Positions 13,125-24,285 of a DNA stretch of 64,000 bases are shown piece after piece. The notes under the pieces are model-generated. The model had not been told where the DNA came from. It did no database searches and worked only from the letters and a program-made list of their open reading frames with translations. The stretch is from positions 620,001-684,000 of the forward strand of contig NW_026516668.1 in the NCBI RefSeq assembly GCF_025766255.1. Reading direction: 5' to 3'. The position numbers and the translations under genes were made by a program. Every line of letters starts with the position of its first letter. The stretch's first letter is position 1. This DNA comes from Zychaea mexicana. Its lineage: Eukaryota; Mucoromycota; Mucoromycetes; Mucorales; Lichtheimiaceae.

Positions 13125-14761
13125 TTACAACTTGTTAAGATTCTTTCTCCTCCGTTCTTGTTCACCCTTTGTCAATCGGATGATACCCTCTTGCGACGTC
13201 GTGGCTACCAGCACTCCTTGTTCATTATAGATGCGACCAAATGCTGTACCACGACCCTCATTGGAGCGCGGGCTATGTAGATCATAGTACAGCCTAAACA
13301 ATATGATAAATTGTGTCACAAACTATTAGTACCTGAAAAGCACTTTGTCCCAAAGTCAACATTGAGTTGAGCCTTTACCATTCATCTGCTCGAGTAGGTG
13401 CATGGAACCACATGGAATGATCTACACTTGCCATCATGCCAATGCCTTTCCGGGCCATCATTCCATTTGCGCGCACTGCTGTCATCAAAATCCCGCTGTC
13501 GGAAGCATATGCAATAGTACATGCATGCAATGCAGCATCGTTATCTGGCAGTCTATCCCGCACCTTAAACCATTGTCCCTATAAATTTATATATCGTGTG
13601 ATGTTTTAATCAAATACCTCTCCCTCTCTTTTTCTTCCGCTCATCCAAGGCGGACCTTCCATTGGTGTTTGTATGTGTACCTGTCGTTCGCTTGGCTCTA
13701 TGCGACCTCGAGCAAATTCTTCGACCGAATCCACCTTGATATCTCGATATTCGACTGGCGTCACAGCATCCATAAAGTTTTTAAAGCGCTCTCGATAATC
13801 GTCGGGAATGCGGGGATCTTCCAAAAGCATCTTCATCCGTTCATTGTTGCTAATAACCGACAAAAGAAAAGGTTCTCGTCATCAGTTTCACGCGTACATC
13901 TCAAATGTATATTTTTTAGTGGATGGGTGGGAGATTTACTTTGGTAATTCATCCGGTCTAGGGACGTTATCTGGCATTGGCGTCTATTATATATAAAAAG
14001 ACAGAGAATCAGAGTTTGATAAAAGTACTTGAAATGACGTGAGGAGGAAAAAGGCATCAGCCATCAATCAAATATACTACATACCTGATGATGAAGTGTT
14101 TCACTCGTGGCGTCAAATTTGGTAAAGCTGCAGGTACAAACAATGACAATTTTGCCTTGCTGTGTGCATGTTACTACGCGAGTGGCAAACGATCGGCCGT
14201 CTCGAACACGTCGAACTTGATAGATAGCTGGGATATCGGATCGACCCGGTACCAGAAAATAATTGTGTAATGACTATATTTCGTAGTTTTCGGGCGACAA
14301 TTATGATGGCGGTTTTTAGGGTCCAGTTCAGATTTAATATGCTACTTGAGAAAATCCTCTCGATAAGACTGTTTTGACAGATTTATCTTACATGCACATG
14401 AAACTCTTCCGGCACAGTATTCCATGCAGCTCTCAGGGCTTGAGCAACAAGCTATGTAGAGACCAAACAATTAAAAACTCACGTGTGAGAGGCACTTACG
14501 ACGACGACGACAAAAATAGTAATAATACAATACCTGGCCACCAAAAGCTCCTCGGGAACCATGAGGATGCCATAGCTCATGGCTCCGGTATAGATCTGTG
14601 TCGAGCTCTTCAACAGTTAGAGCACGAACCATTTGATGTTCCTGATCGGCTGGCGTCGTTGTCATTGCTGCTTCTGCTGATGTGTGTAGCTGCTCGTCGC
14701 TTATATCGGTAACTTCTACTGCTGCTGCTGTTGCTGTTGTTGCTGATGTTGGATTGGTCAT
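13125..14761 (-). CDS. TES1: Acyl-CoA thioesterase, TesB/ACOT8 type
   Basis: Seven exons (complement of 13125-13293, 13379-13578, 13618-13849, 13940-13983, 14085-14273, 14392-14451, 14534-14761) join in frame to 373 residues. Family signatures of the double hot-dog type II thioesterase are visible: ELWHPHGSRGAFGGQ with VAQAL, then HSLHNYFLVPGRSDIPAIY, RDGRSFATR, and near the C-terminus MASVDHSMWFHAP, whose Asp lies in the position of the TesB catalytic aspartate. The enzyme hydrolyses acyl-CoA to free acid and CoA and in fungi usually works in peroxisomes. The C-terminus is NKL, a weak relative of the SKL peroxisomal signal, so peroxisomal import is plausible but not certain. The first about 40 residues are T/A-rich and look unrelated to the enzyme fold. 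Confidence 0.9.
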
Positions 14762-15812
14762 TCTACCGGGAAATGGGTATCTGGTCTAGTCTGGGAGTAT
14801 GCACAGCTGTCAAGTATGCAAGGCACAAGTAGAAGAAGATTAAAACAAAGGGAAAAAGAGGGGGAAATAAAAGTGGAGGGTAAAGAGTAAATGTGCTGAG
14901 AGTGACCTCCTATAATTTATCCACCAGTGTCCAATCGCAGCCCACAAAATCAAATACAGATGACTAATTTCGGATGTGGGCCTGGTTAAATGTAGCATAT
15001 AATGTCTCGTTACGGCATGTTTCTGGAAGGACCTCAACTTTCTGCTCTTTTGCTATCATCAATCATTTCTGGATTTGTGGTGAGTTGCTGCTGCGCAACT
15101 ACTAATGACGTGCGTTGTTTAAGTAAGGTGGGTGGGGGAGAGGAAGCAAATTATGCATAATAAGCATGAGAAAGAGTGGTGGGCTTATCACTCTTCTCTC
15201 CCTCCCCCCACACACACGCAGAGACAGAAGAGGAACCGAGTTATAGCAGAAAATTATGCATCATTTACTATATACCAACCATAAACAATACTTGCAGGCA
15301 AATGGAACTGCATAGAAAGCGAGAAGCGCAGCATACGTCACCGATTTCTGTGATTTGATTCCGACAGACCTTAACCTTGATCACCTTGGAGATAAAATAA
15401 TTCATGGCAACATATTGGTTCTATTATGTTACCATGGTAATTTATCCACATGATAGGTTATCCAACAGCGGCTCATGGGCCATTAAAACAATCAATCATC
15501 TTGATTACATCTATTACTGATATTCGCCACATAGCAAAGGAAAGGAGGGAGAGAGGTGCCCAAAGTGGGCGCGCTATCAGAAACGCGATCATCCAATCAG
15601 CGATGATCTTTTGATCGATGCAGAGGACAGCCAATGGCGGACATTTCGCGGCCCTTTATTTTGTTGGGTGGGTGCGGTGCGGTGCCTGTTGGCTCATAGC
15701 TCGCTGGGACGCCGGGGAAAATAAAAAGGCAAAGTGTCGAGGCCACGCGCACATTTTTCTTTTTTCTTCCCATCATTCATAACTTTTCTCTCTCTCTTTG
15801 AAATAACACGCC
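14762..15812. other. Divergent promoter region, thioesterase/transaldolase
   Basis: One kilobase separates two divergent starts. The transaldolase side has A-rich TATA-like sequence (about 15717-15728) and a CT-rich leader (about 15787-15799) ending just before ATG. No gene is supported. Confidence 0.55.
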
Positions 15813-17116
15813 ATGGCTTCTGTCCTCGAACAAATCAAGCAATACACCACCATCGTCGCCGACTCTGGTGACTTTGAGAGTAAGTCGTCATTATAAAAAG
15901 AACACGAGAAAAGACTTGGACATATGCTAACGTTGCATGATCCATCCCACTCTAGCCATCGCCCAGTACAAGCCCCAGGATGCTACCACCAACCCATCCT
16001 TGATTTTGGCTGCTTCCCAGAAGCCCCAGTATGCTGCTCTTATTGAGGAGGCCGTTGCTTTCGGCAAGGCCAAGGGCGGGTGAGTTTAACAAGGAAAAAA
16101 ATCTCGTATAGAACAAGTTTCAAAACCAAGGAACGCGCTAAACTTTATTTTTCGGTCATTCACAGTAACGCCGAGGAGCAGCTCGAATGGGCCGTTGACA
16201 AGCTTTTGGTTAACTTTGGTAAGGAAATCTTGAAGATTGTCCCTGGTCGCGTCTCGTAAGTAGCTCTTCCTTATTATTCTTTTTCCCGGGATTAGTTCGA
16301 TTGGAGAAAAGAGGGAAACAGAAAACTGAAGAGATTTGATGTAGGACCGAAGTCGATGCTCGTCTCAGCTTTGACGCCGACGCCACTATTGCCAAGGCTC
16401 TTCGTTTGATCAAGTTGTACGAGGAAGACAGCGTCAGCAAGGACCGTATCTTGATCAAGATTGCCTCGACCTGGGAAGGTATCCAGGCCGCTTCGGTATG
16501 TATTTTTCGACGGTGTGGTGGGAGGAAAAGGGATTGCCTGGTCCATTCGTTAACACTCCAATTTACGTGTGCATGTGCATAGGTTTTGGAGAAGGAGCAC
16601 GGCATCCACTGCAACTTGACCTTGTTGTTCGGTTTCCCCCAGGCTGTTGCCTGTGCTGAAGCCGGCATCACCTTGATTTCGCCCTTCGTCGGCCGTATCT
16701 TGGACTGGTACAAGAAGTCGACTGGCAAGACCTTCGAGAGCCACGAAGACCCCGGTGTCTTGTCGGTGACCAAGATCTACAACTACTACAAGCAGCACGG
16801 CTACAACACCATTGTCATGGGCGCCTCGTTCCGTAACACTGGCGAAATCGAAGAGTTGGCTGGCTGCGACTTCCTCACCATCTCGCCTGCCTTGTTGGCT
16901 GAAATGCAGAAGGATACCAAGCAGTTGGCTCCCAAGCTGACTGTCGAGAAGGCCAAGGCTGAGCAGCTCCCCAAGGTCGAGTACTTCACCAACGAAAAGG
17001 CTTTCCGCTGGGACATGAACGAGGATGCCATGGCCACCGAAAAGTTGTCCGAGGGTATCCGCAACTTTGCCAAGGATGGTCGCAAGCTCGAGGATATGTT
17101 GAAGGAGAAACTGTAA
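15813..17116 (+). CDS. TAL1: Transaldolase
   Basis: Five exons (15813-15879, 15956-16079, 16166-16255, 16345-16495, 16583-17116) give 321 residues, the normal length of class I transaldolase. DATTNPSLI is the N-terminal signature and [12 protein letters not shown] holds the Schiff-base lysine. [17 protein letters not shown] and [13 protein letters not shown] are also typical. The enzyme moves a dihydroxyacetone unit between sedoheptulose-7-phosphate and glyceraldehyde-3-phosphate in the cytosolic non-oxidative pentose phosphate pathway. Codons are strongly C-ending (for example gcc, aag, ttg), unlike neighbours such as the DUF1992 gene, which fits high expression. Confidence 0.97.
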
Positions 17117-18573
17117 ATAACAATCCCACATCTCCAACCCACATCTTCTTCCTCTTTAGCGAATATTTTACCCTTTTACATGACCGTATATTTTCCCGTT
17201 CATAACCAAAACACACATTGACGAGCCCACATAACAACCCCACCTTATTCACTTGTTGGAATACTCTTAAATCGGCACCCTTCCGCTGATTGTTTGAAAT
17301 TATAAATAAACAAAAAAACACGCGCCTTGTATGATTCAAAACTACCTGGTCTTCGTCAAAGCTCGGTTGGGGGAGGGAGGAGGAATAACAGCGATCCGGC
17401 TGTAAAAATTCCGGTGCGTCCGTCACGGTATCGGGGTAATTGCCTTCTTGGGACTATGTAAGCATGAGTAGGATGGACAACCACAATAAGGTTTTCGTGG
17501 AACCCGCTCGGAAAGTGCCATCTTTAGTGGCTCTCGACTTTTGGAAAATCAACGCCTGTGGTGATCATCTCTTCTTATCTCTCATTCGTGCTATTATCAG
17601 CCTAACTGCCATCCAGTGTTCTGAGAGAAGGAGATGAGATGCATGTTGTTCCCATCTGTCAACACAGTAAATCCATCCTTTCCAAACTCCCCCTTCCCCC
17701 CTTCCCCCGCATTGTTCAGCCGGGATAATTATTTTTGTTGGGCATGATGGGGGACTTGCAAAAGCGGAGCAACGCGCATTTCAGCCATTTCACCCAATCA
17801 TATCACCTTATCAAAACGTGGCATTCTTTGTGAAAATCAACACCGCGAGCGGAGGGGGAGGAGGAAGAGGCGACGTGTTCGTTACACATGGAAGTCAAGG
17901 GCCTCATCGAACTTGTTTTTCTTTTGACGTCAGAAGTATATTACAGCTGTGCGCGTATCACAAGCAAGAAAACCTTGTTTTGTAGCTCAGTAGAGTATAC
18001 GTATTATCTATGCATCTATACGCAAATAGTAGGTATAGGATGAAGTTCTGACAAAGAGGAGGGTGCAAGCCAACCCCATTTTACTTTGCTTTGTAAGCAA
18101 TTGCCATGCTTACTATTCAGGGATCTTATTCGCTACCGTTTGTATAATTGCATTATGCAGCCAGCAGCAACTGGATCTCATATGAACGTGTACTAGATGT
18201 GTATTTGGTAAAATACGATATGCACGTGAACTTCACTCATGCGACAATGCAGCAGCATTACCCGGTTTTTCGCGAAAAAAAGAACGATAATGTATCAACC
18301 ATTAATTTCAGGCACGGAACCATCTTCTTGGAAGCGCTTCTCTTCTGTAGGCACATCATAGTAGCAAAAGAAAACATCAAATAGAGGTACAACTCCTTTG
18401 GAAATTAGACCTTTACCATGTGCAAAATTTTCAAGCAGATAAAACATCCACTAATGAAGCAGAGACTTCGTGTATCGTTCTAATGTCATGAATAAATTAA
18501 TACATGCGATTCTAAATAAAATACTACATACATTTTAGTTTCTCTATCTCCCGTTATGATTACAGATAGTAAC
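17117..18573. other. Intergenic, no gene seen
   Basis: Downstream of transaldolase is a C-rich 3' UTR, then mixed sequence with an isolated TGACGTCA-like CRE core (tgacgtcaga near 17934). An open frame of 78 codons at 18148-18384 shows no recognisable features and is not called. Confidence 0.5.
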
Positions 18574-19680
18574 CTAATTACTGAGCCTACGGTACGTCTC
18601 TTGTAACTCGTCCTCTAAATCCAATCGCAATTTGCGCACTGACGCAGGGCACATAACATTATAACTTCTTAAGCGACCATTCAACCGCTTCAATAACTTT
18701 GCAAAGTATTCTTGATTATTCTGCCGCCACTCCCTCAAACTTGCCGACTTGCGCTGTTCTTGATCTATCAAGTACAAACGCATTGACCGCTCAAGATCTG
18801 TCCGGAACATTGTAGTCTCCGTGTCCACTTCCTGTTGCATCATAATCCACGGTGGTGCAGCGCCTTGCCTCTGTACAATGCGGTTCAGAAAATACTCGGT
18901 CCGATCCACGAATGGATTGTTTTCGTTTATATCGGTCGAAATAGGCTTCCCTCGCCCAGCCAAATTGTCAAAATGACCCTGGGCACGCGCCTCTCGAATC
19001 CTTTCCTCGGCAAGCAAACCGATTTGAGCAATGCTTCGTGGCCGCTGCGTTTCTTCATCATTGTTGTTCTTCATTGCGTCGTCCTTTTCATAGTTTTTTT
19101 TCGTCGTCATTGTTGTTGTTGTAGGTGAGGAGGATGGATATTTCTTTTCAAGGGAATAATCGAGTGCAGCTTCACGTGCATTCATAATCCGTTTTTGCCG
19201 TCTAGAACGCACAGCTTTGTCGCGCAGAATCGCTTTTTCGCCCGAGCTCAGGGTGCTCTCTTCTTGGCTGCTATTATTGATAGTACCGTTACCATTACTT
19301 TTGCTGCTGTCAGCTGTATCATAGAGTCCCTGCACATGCGGTGAATACGTCTGGGGCTGTGGAAGTTGTCGTCGTGCGGCACCTTCTACTCGTAACGGTT
19401 TGTTATATTTGTCCATAATCATACGCAATACAGAATCAGCAACAGATTCTTCGCCATCCCAAGGTTTATCAATTGGTAACTGCTGCTGCTTGTTTCTAGA
19501 CGAAATCGCTTTCTGCTCATTCGGTTCGGGATCAAAAATGTTGCGAGAAGAGCTCAACGCTCGCTTGCCGGAGCATCGTGTAATCCTTAAGTTGCACAGC
19601 GACGATTTGAACTGACTTGCACAGATTTCTTCTGATCGTCGCAAAGATAAGCAAGCTGCTGTTGAGACGAAAGAATGCAT
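18574..19680 (-). CDS. DUF1992 / DNAJC28-like conserved-domain protein
   Basis: A single exon of 368 residues. The middle and C-terminal part matches the DUF1992 (DnaJ homologue subfamily C member 28) pattern: AEERIREARAQGHFDNLAGRGKPI, then NPFVDRTEYFLNRIVQ, then a helical REWR..YFAKLLKRLN region. No J domain is present, as in fungal members. The N-terminus (about residues 1-50) is rich in Ser, Arg and Cys with few acids (SLRRSEE, RITRCSGKRALSSSR), which fits a mitochondrial presequence. Function in the family is unsettled; a role in mitochondria or Golgi tethering has been proposed for animal relatives. Residues 120-210 are low-complexity and likely disordered. Confidence 0.85.
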   Translation of the reverse strand: MHSFVSTAACLSLRRSEEICASQFKSSLCNLRITRCSGKRALSSSRNIFDPEPNEQKAISSRNKQQQLPIDKPWDGEESVADSVLRMIMDKYNKPLRVEGAARRQLPQPQTYSPHVQGLYDTADSSKSNGNGTINNSSQEESTLSSGEKAILRDKAVRSRRQKRIMNAREAALDYSLEKKYPSSSPTTTTMTTKKNYEKDDAMKNNNDEETQRPRSIAQIGLLAEERIREARAQGHFDNLAGRGKPISTDINENNPFVDRTEYFLNRIVQRQGAAPPWIMMQQEVDTETTMFRTDLERSMRLYLIDQEQRKSASLREWRQNNQEYFAKLLKRLNGRLRSYNVMCPASVRKLRLDLEDELQETYRRLSN

Positions 19681-20491
19681 ATGTCAAGAAATAAAGGCAC
19701 GGACAAGGTGATACGAACATATACTCGACGCTTTTTTTATTTCCAGCATAGTTACCGCGAAACAGGACAAATTAGATGGTGGCTCTTAATATACAACTAC
19801 ATACTACTGGTTGCCTTTGGTAACAAACCAAGCTTAATTTTCGTAACGGGTACTGCTTAGACCGATACAAGAGCTCCGATCTAAGAAGAACAACGATTGC
19901 TGCCGTACAATAGCAAGCAGAAAGCGGTGAATATACGGTCATGTTGTACTTGAAAAGGGTTTAATCCATAGACGATCAAGGTATCGCATGTTGGTTTGAC
20001 AACAATCCTACCAAAGTCGAGCAAAAGCTGCTTTGATCAATCAACAATCATCCTCAATATTCCCATAAAGACTAATCACTGTATCTTGTCCAAAGTCACG
20101 GCTGTTCTAGATCCATGTTACTATCGTCGCTGACCGTGATGCTGACAACAATCCAGTTCGTAATATTGCTTCCCAATCTATAGTGGTTAATTGCACCAGT
20201 AAACGACATTTACAACCGGACTTAAATTTTCAATGACCATGGATGACAATGACAAGCAGTTTAAAAAATGCATAATGGCTAAAACTTTAACAAGTTTATG
20301 TACGAGACTAGATTTGTCGACAACTTGCGACGCAAAAGGAGATAAGAAAAGGGTTACTGCCGAGATTAGGTTAAGAAGATTATTGGTGCACGCGCCACCG
20401 CCGATAGATGATTTTAATGCGGTGCATAAAGTTTTGTATACACTTTATCAGTACTTGCATTATCGATCTTGTTTTTTTTCGGTGACCGGGA
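19681..20491. other. Intergenic, no confident gene
   Basis: AT-rich sequence lies between the DUF1992 start and the possible spliced gene on the minus strand. Open frames are short and do not resemble known proteins. Confidence 0.5.
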
Positions 20492-21081
20492 TCATATGCT
20501 ATGAGCCACATTGACGAGAGCATCAACACACTGTAAAGGTTGGGAGAGTCGCTAGCATTATTTGATTGAGCTGTAAACGTTATTTTTGCTGCTAAGATTG
20601 TGTAGTGCTAGCTTACCGAGTTTGTGCCTGCATCGCAGATCCATTCTCGCATTAGATTTGGGTTACTGCAAGATCAGATATGCTTAAGTAGGGAGCAAAA
20701 ATCATGTAATTCTGACTTACTTTGTCACGGTTGTCAACATCTTGAGCTCAGCTATATTTGCTATATAGAAACATAAGCAGTTGGTGCGCTTAGTAAGAAG
20801 GAAAGGATGAATCTGGGATGCACTATCTGCTATCATTAGCATATAATGATGACACCCATACATATATCTCATCGTCAGGTTGGTGCTGTTTCGGTAAATA
20901 AAGCAATTATCGAAACGATAAAATTGTAGCAGCCTGCCAAAATATGAAGCAATGCAGAAGCAATGATAAAAACAATGATCAATTTATCCTTTACCCATTG
21001 ATGATGACTGCCCCGACTAATGTAGGAGATTTTAGGTAGTCTGTCATTATCAGGAAACAAGCGTGGCGACTGTGGCCCCAT
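20492..21081 (-). CDS. Possible spliced small membrane protein, structure unresolved
   Basis: Three 3' exons fit each other in phase: complement of 20721-20760, 20617-20665 and 20492-20530, with good GT and AG sites. They encode a short hydrophilic tail (including REWICDAGTNS). Upstream an open frame from about 21081 encodes PKISYISRG followed by a clear membrane segment (KLIIVFIIASALLHILAGCY). I could not find a standard donor that connects this frame to the 20721-20760 exon in phase, so the model is incomplete, or it uses a non-canonical donor or is decaying. The 'P-ISYI' plus membrane pattern is loosely like Frag1/DRAM/Sfk1 proteins, but that is weak. Confidence 0.3.
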
Positions 21082-21573
21082 TATAGTTAAAAGAAATACA
21101 CTAGTGTGCGAAAATTGAAAGCTGGCTCTTGCACTATTGGAAACATATACGTCGCTGGGATACGACACTGTGCAATTGCACCCACCAATGACTATTCGCA
21201 CGATGCGAACATGTTATACCGGTAGAAAGTAAAAAATGGCCAGTATGTAACTTTCAAAAAGAACAAACAAGCCTGTATAATCACTTAGGTTCTTTCAGTA
21301 TTTACAATGAGAGAAAGCAAGAGAGGCTATATAAGGAAAGTACTCATTATTACTGCTTCTCATACATAATGAACAGCTATTATCGACGTCAGCAATTGCT
21401 CGCAATTATTATCATTGTGAAATATATATATATATATATATATATGTAAAGGCAATCAAAAGCGAGCATCTCAATTACCCAACTATCCATCAGTTATTTT
21501 TTCTCAAGTCGTTATACTAAACTTCTTTAGTCACGAGTAATCCAATCATCACTCCTTACTCCTTTTTGATTCA
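21082..21573. other. Intergenic upstream of the Q-rich repeat gene
   Basis: Contains ctatataagg (about 21327-21336) as a possible TATA element and a TA dinucleotide repeat. It ends in a pyrimidine-rich leader directly before the ATG at 21574. Confidence 0.5.
21422..21445. repeat. (TA)n microsatellite
   Basis: Twelve uninterrupted TA units, 130 bases upstream of the Q-rich gene start. Confidence 0.9.
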
Positions 21574-23807
21574 ATGTCGCGTAGAAGCCAGCGTGTTGAA
21601 AACGTTGAAGACGATAGATGGAGGGTTGAACAAGCGACCCAGAGAGAGGCACGACTACAACGACGACGACAGCTTTGGGAACAAGCTGAGGCTAGAGTAA
21701 GTCGTCGACAATCCCTACTGCAGGCCGAAAGGGGACGAGGTTGGAGACGTCGAGAAGGGCGACAGCAACAACAACCGCAGGAACAGCAACCGCAGGAACA
21801 GCAGCCACAGGAACAGGAACAGGCGCAGGAACAACAGCCACGGGAACAGGAACAGACACAGGGACAAGAGGAGCTCCGAATTGTAGTAGAGTTCCAGATA
21901 GTTCATTTACCAGCGCACGAGCAGCCACCATTAGAACAAAACCTATATTTCCGTCGTACCCCTCTACCTGGACCACATATAATTAACACACCTCACTACC
22001 ATCCTGTACAGACACGAAGAACAGAACAGCGACAATATTTCCGTCGTACCGCTCCACCTGGACCTCATATTATCAATACGCCTAATTATCACCCTATACA
22101 GCCATCACCAGTAGAACAGCACGAAGAAACCCGTCTTACTCGCCCTCCAGCTGAGCCAAACATAAACAATACACTTAGTGATCGCCTTGGACGACCACCA
22201 GCAGAACATTACGAGGGTCTCCGTCTTACCCACCCACCTGGACCATCCATCCGCACACATGATTATTCTGAACAGCAGCAGCAGCAGCAGCAGCCATTGC
22301 GCCATGACGATATACCTGCTCTCAATTTACCCCCTCCACTTATCCTACCCCAAGCAGATTGGCATCAGCTCGCTACTCCGCAAGGATACAATACGCAGTC
22401 TCATGTACAATTTGACCACTGGCAACGCTTTATTTTAGGGCAAGAGCATGCTGTTACACCTTCACATCTTTTCCGAGATACTCAAAGACAGCAGCAACAA
22501 CAAAAGCAGCCCGAGCTACAATCCCTTACCTATCCAACCCTCGATAACATCCTGATAAGCGGCATGGCGCGTCACGACAACCAGCAACAGCAGACTGCTA
22601 CTACAGCAACTGCAGCGGCTTCAGTGACGACAGACGAGGAACAACTGCACACTTCTGAAGCGACCGAAGACGAGCCAAGTTCTCCTACTACCACCCTGGG
22701 TAGACGCCGGCGTGAAGGTTCTGATGAGGACGAGGTTGATGATCAATCACGCGAAAGACGAGCACGGCGAGAACAAGGTAAGCAGATATTTGAATAGTAT
22801 TAACCGCACTTGTTCTAGTGCTCTTCTAATATATAGCTTACTAAAATAATCTCGCTTACTCTTGCTATGTACGCTTGAATTTATTAGAGTGGTTAGAGCG
22901 ACGACAACGTCGAGAAGAGGAGGAACGTCGGATAGAGCGATCAATCACGGCTCGGCAAGCTGAGGGTAAGCAATAAAGTATTACCTTATTTTTCTGATTA
23001 TTAGCCTTATCTTAGCTGTATCTGATCTGTTTCGACCTCTTCGTATTCAATATACTCGTGGGGTATATTGTATATCTTTGTAGAAATTGAACAGTTTTTG
23101 CGACAACCTGAAATCTCTGCTAGGTTAGCCAATATGCAAGATAACGGCATTATTCCTGACGAGGAGGAGGTACGAGTTGAGACTATGTCGAGACGATATA
23201 ATGAGTTCATGCAAGAGCAGCAAACATCAGACCAACACCCTCTATTAATTCAACAGCAAGTACTTCCTTCTTTTTCTTGTTGTCGTCGATATAAACATTC
23301 AACAGTACTTCATTTCAGAAGTGGGAAGAGCCTCTATTCTAACTTTTTCTGTCTTTCTTTTCATATCAATCCAGGCGATGTCATGAATACAGAGTCGATA
23401 ATAGGATGGATCAACGTCTCGCTGACTTCGGTCTGATAGCCTTGGCAAGAATGGCTAGACAAATTTGGAGCCACAATGTTTTGGAAGTTATGCAAGATCT
23501 CGACAGCATTGAAAGACGAAACGTCGCCAACGCACCAGCAATTACCGCGGAAGATATCACTATACGGGAAGCCACTGAACATGAAGCAGCAGAGCATGTT
23601 CATAGGCTTATTCGTACTCAACCGGGTGATGACATGGTCCTGAGCGGGGAAACGTTACGTCTTCGAGATCAGCTTATTGGAACTTTGCCTCGCCTTCAGG
23701 AAACGTTGGGTCGACAATTGGCTGAGTGGGAGCCGAGAGTCCAACGGCAGGTTAATGATCTTTTTAATGAACACGAAGAACAAGAAGAAGAATCGGAACA
23801 GGAATAA
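21574..23807 (+). CDS. Unrecognised Q/R-rich repeat protein
   Basis: Supported exons are 21574-22777, 22888-22965, 23084-23259 and 23375-23807. The first three join in frame. The last is entered in a different phase, so a junction between 23260 and 23375 is unresolved. Total length is about 625-650 residues. The N-terminus is a charged helical region (R/E/Q-rich), followed by QEQQPQ-type repeats, then 30-residue repeats containing YFRRT.PGPHIINTP, then an acidic stretch, an R/E coiled coil (EWLERRQRREEEE), and a C-terminal helical domain of about 145 residues ending in EEQEEESEQE. No catalytic or DNA-binding motif was recognised. The coiled-coil character suggests a scaffold or oligomer, which is inference. 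It looks lineage-specific. Confidence 0.6.
21937..22269 (+). repeat. Tandem 30-codon repeats in the Q-rich gene
   Basis: Units of exactly 90 bases start at 21937, 22027, 22117 and 22207 (last one partial). Units 1 and 2 share YFRRT(P/A)(L/P)PGPHIINTP and YHP(V/I)Q. Units 3 and 4 are diverged but keep LTRPP/LTHPP at the same register, and each unit begins with Q or H next to E/Y. The spacing was found by aligning the translation by eye. Confidence 0.8.
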
Positions 23808-24285
23808 CAACAAGGGTATCAAAAATACAATGAGTAGCTGCTGGTCATACTCACTCTCTATTTTCGCTTAAAGTTAAAAAAAAATTCTGATATTAAAATA
23901 TTGTAGTAAAAGTATTACTTTTATTCATTTCTCAGTATGTTTGAAACAGTAATAAACATCAGTGATAGTTACAAGCAAATATAGAAAAAATTACAGTAAT
24001 AATAGTGCTCTAAGAATTTTAAAATGAGGAGAATGGTTCTCTTACGCTACCCACCGTGAAATAATTATTTTATAGTAAACTGACGATACATGGCAAAAGC
24101 TTGCGGAAGCAGCTGCTGTTATTATGCAAGTAAAATCTGTCTTTACTAAAAAAATGGTTGACAAGGAGAAGGCAGCTAGGATAGCAGCAGAATCAAACTC
24201 CGGCAAACAGCGGCCAAGAAGACGCGCAATCATCTTTGTTCAGGGAAACGGCTTTCACTTTTCTCCTACTGCATATTTTAACATC
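23808..24285. other. Intergenic upstream of RPN9
   Basis: AT-rich. An open frame runs through 24124-24285 into the RPN9 start, but it reads like leader sequence and the RPN9 ATG at 24286 is preferred. Confidence 0.5.

Noticed and set aside
16550..17137. 195-codon minus-strand open frame
   Set aside because: Antisense shadow of the strongly codon-biased transaldolase exon 5.
24124..24285. In-frame extension upstream of RPN9
   Set aside because: No Rpn9 homology, and the ATG at 24286 gives the normal family length.
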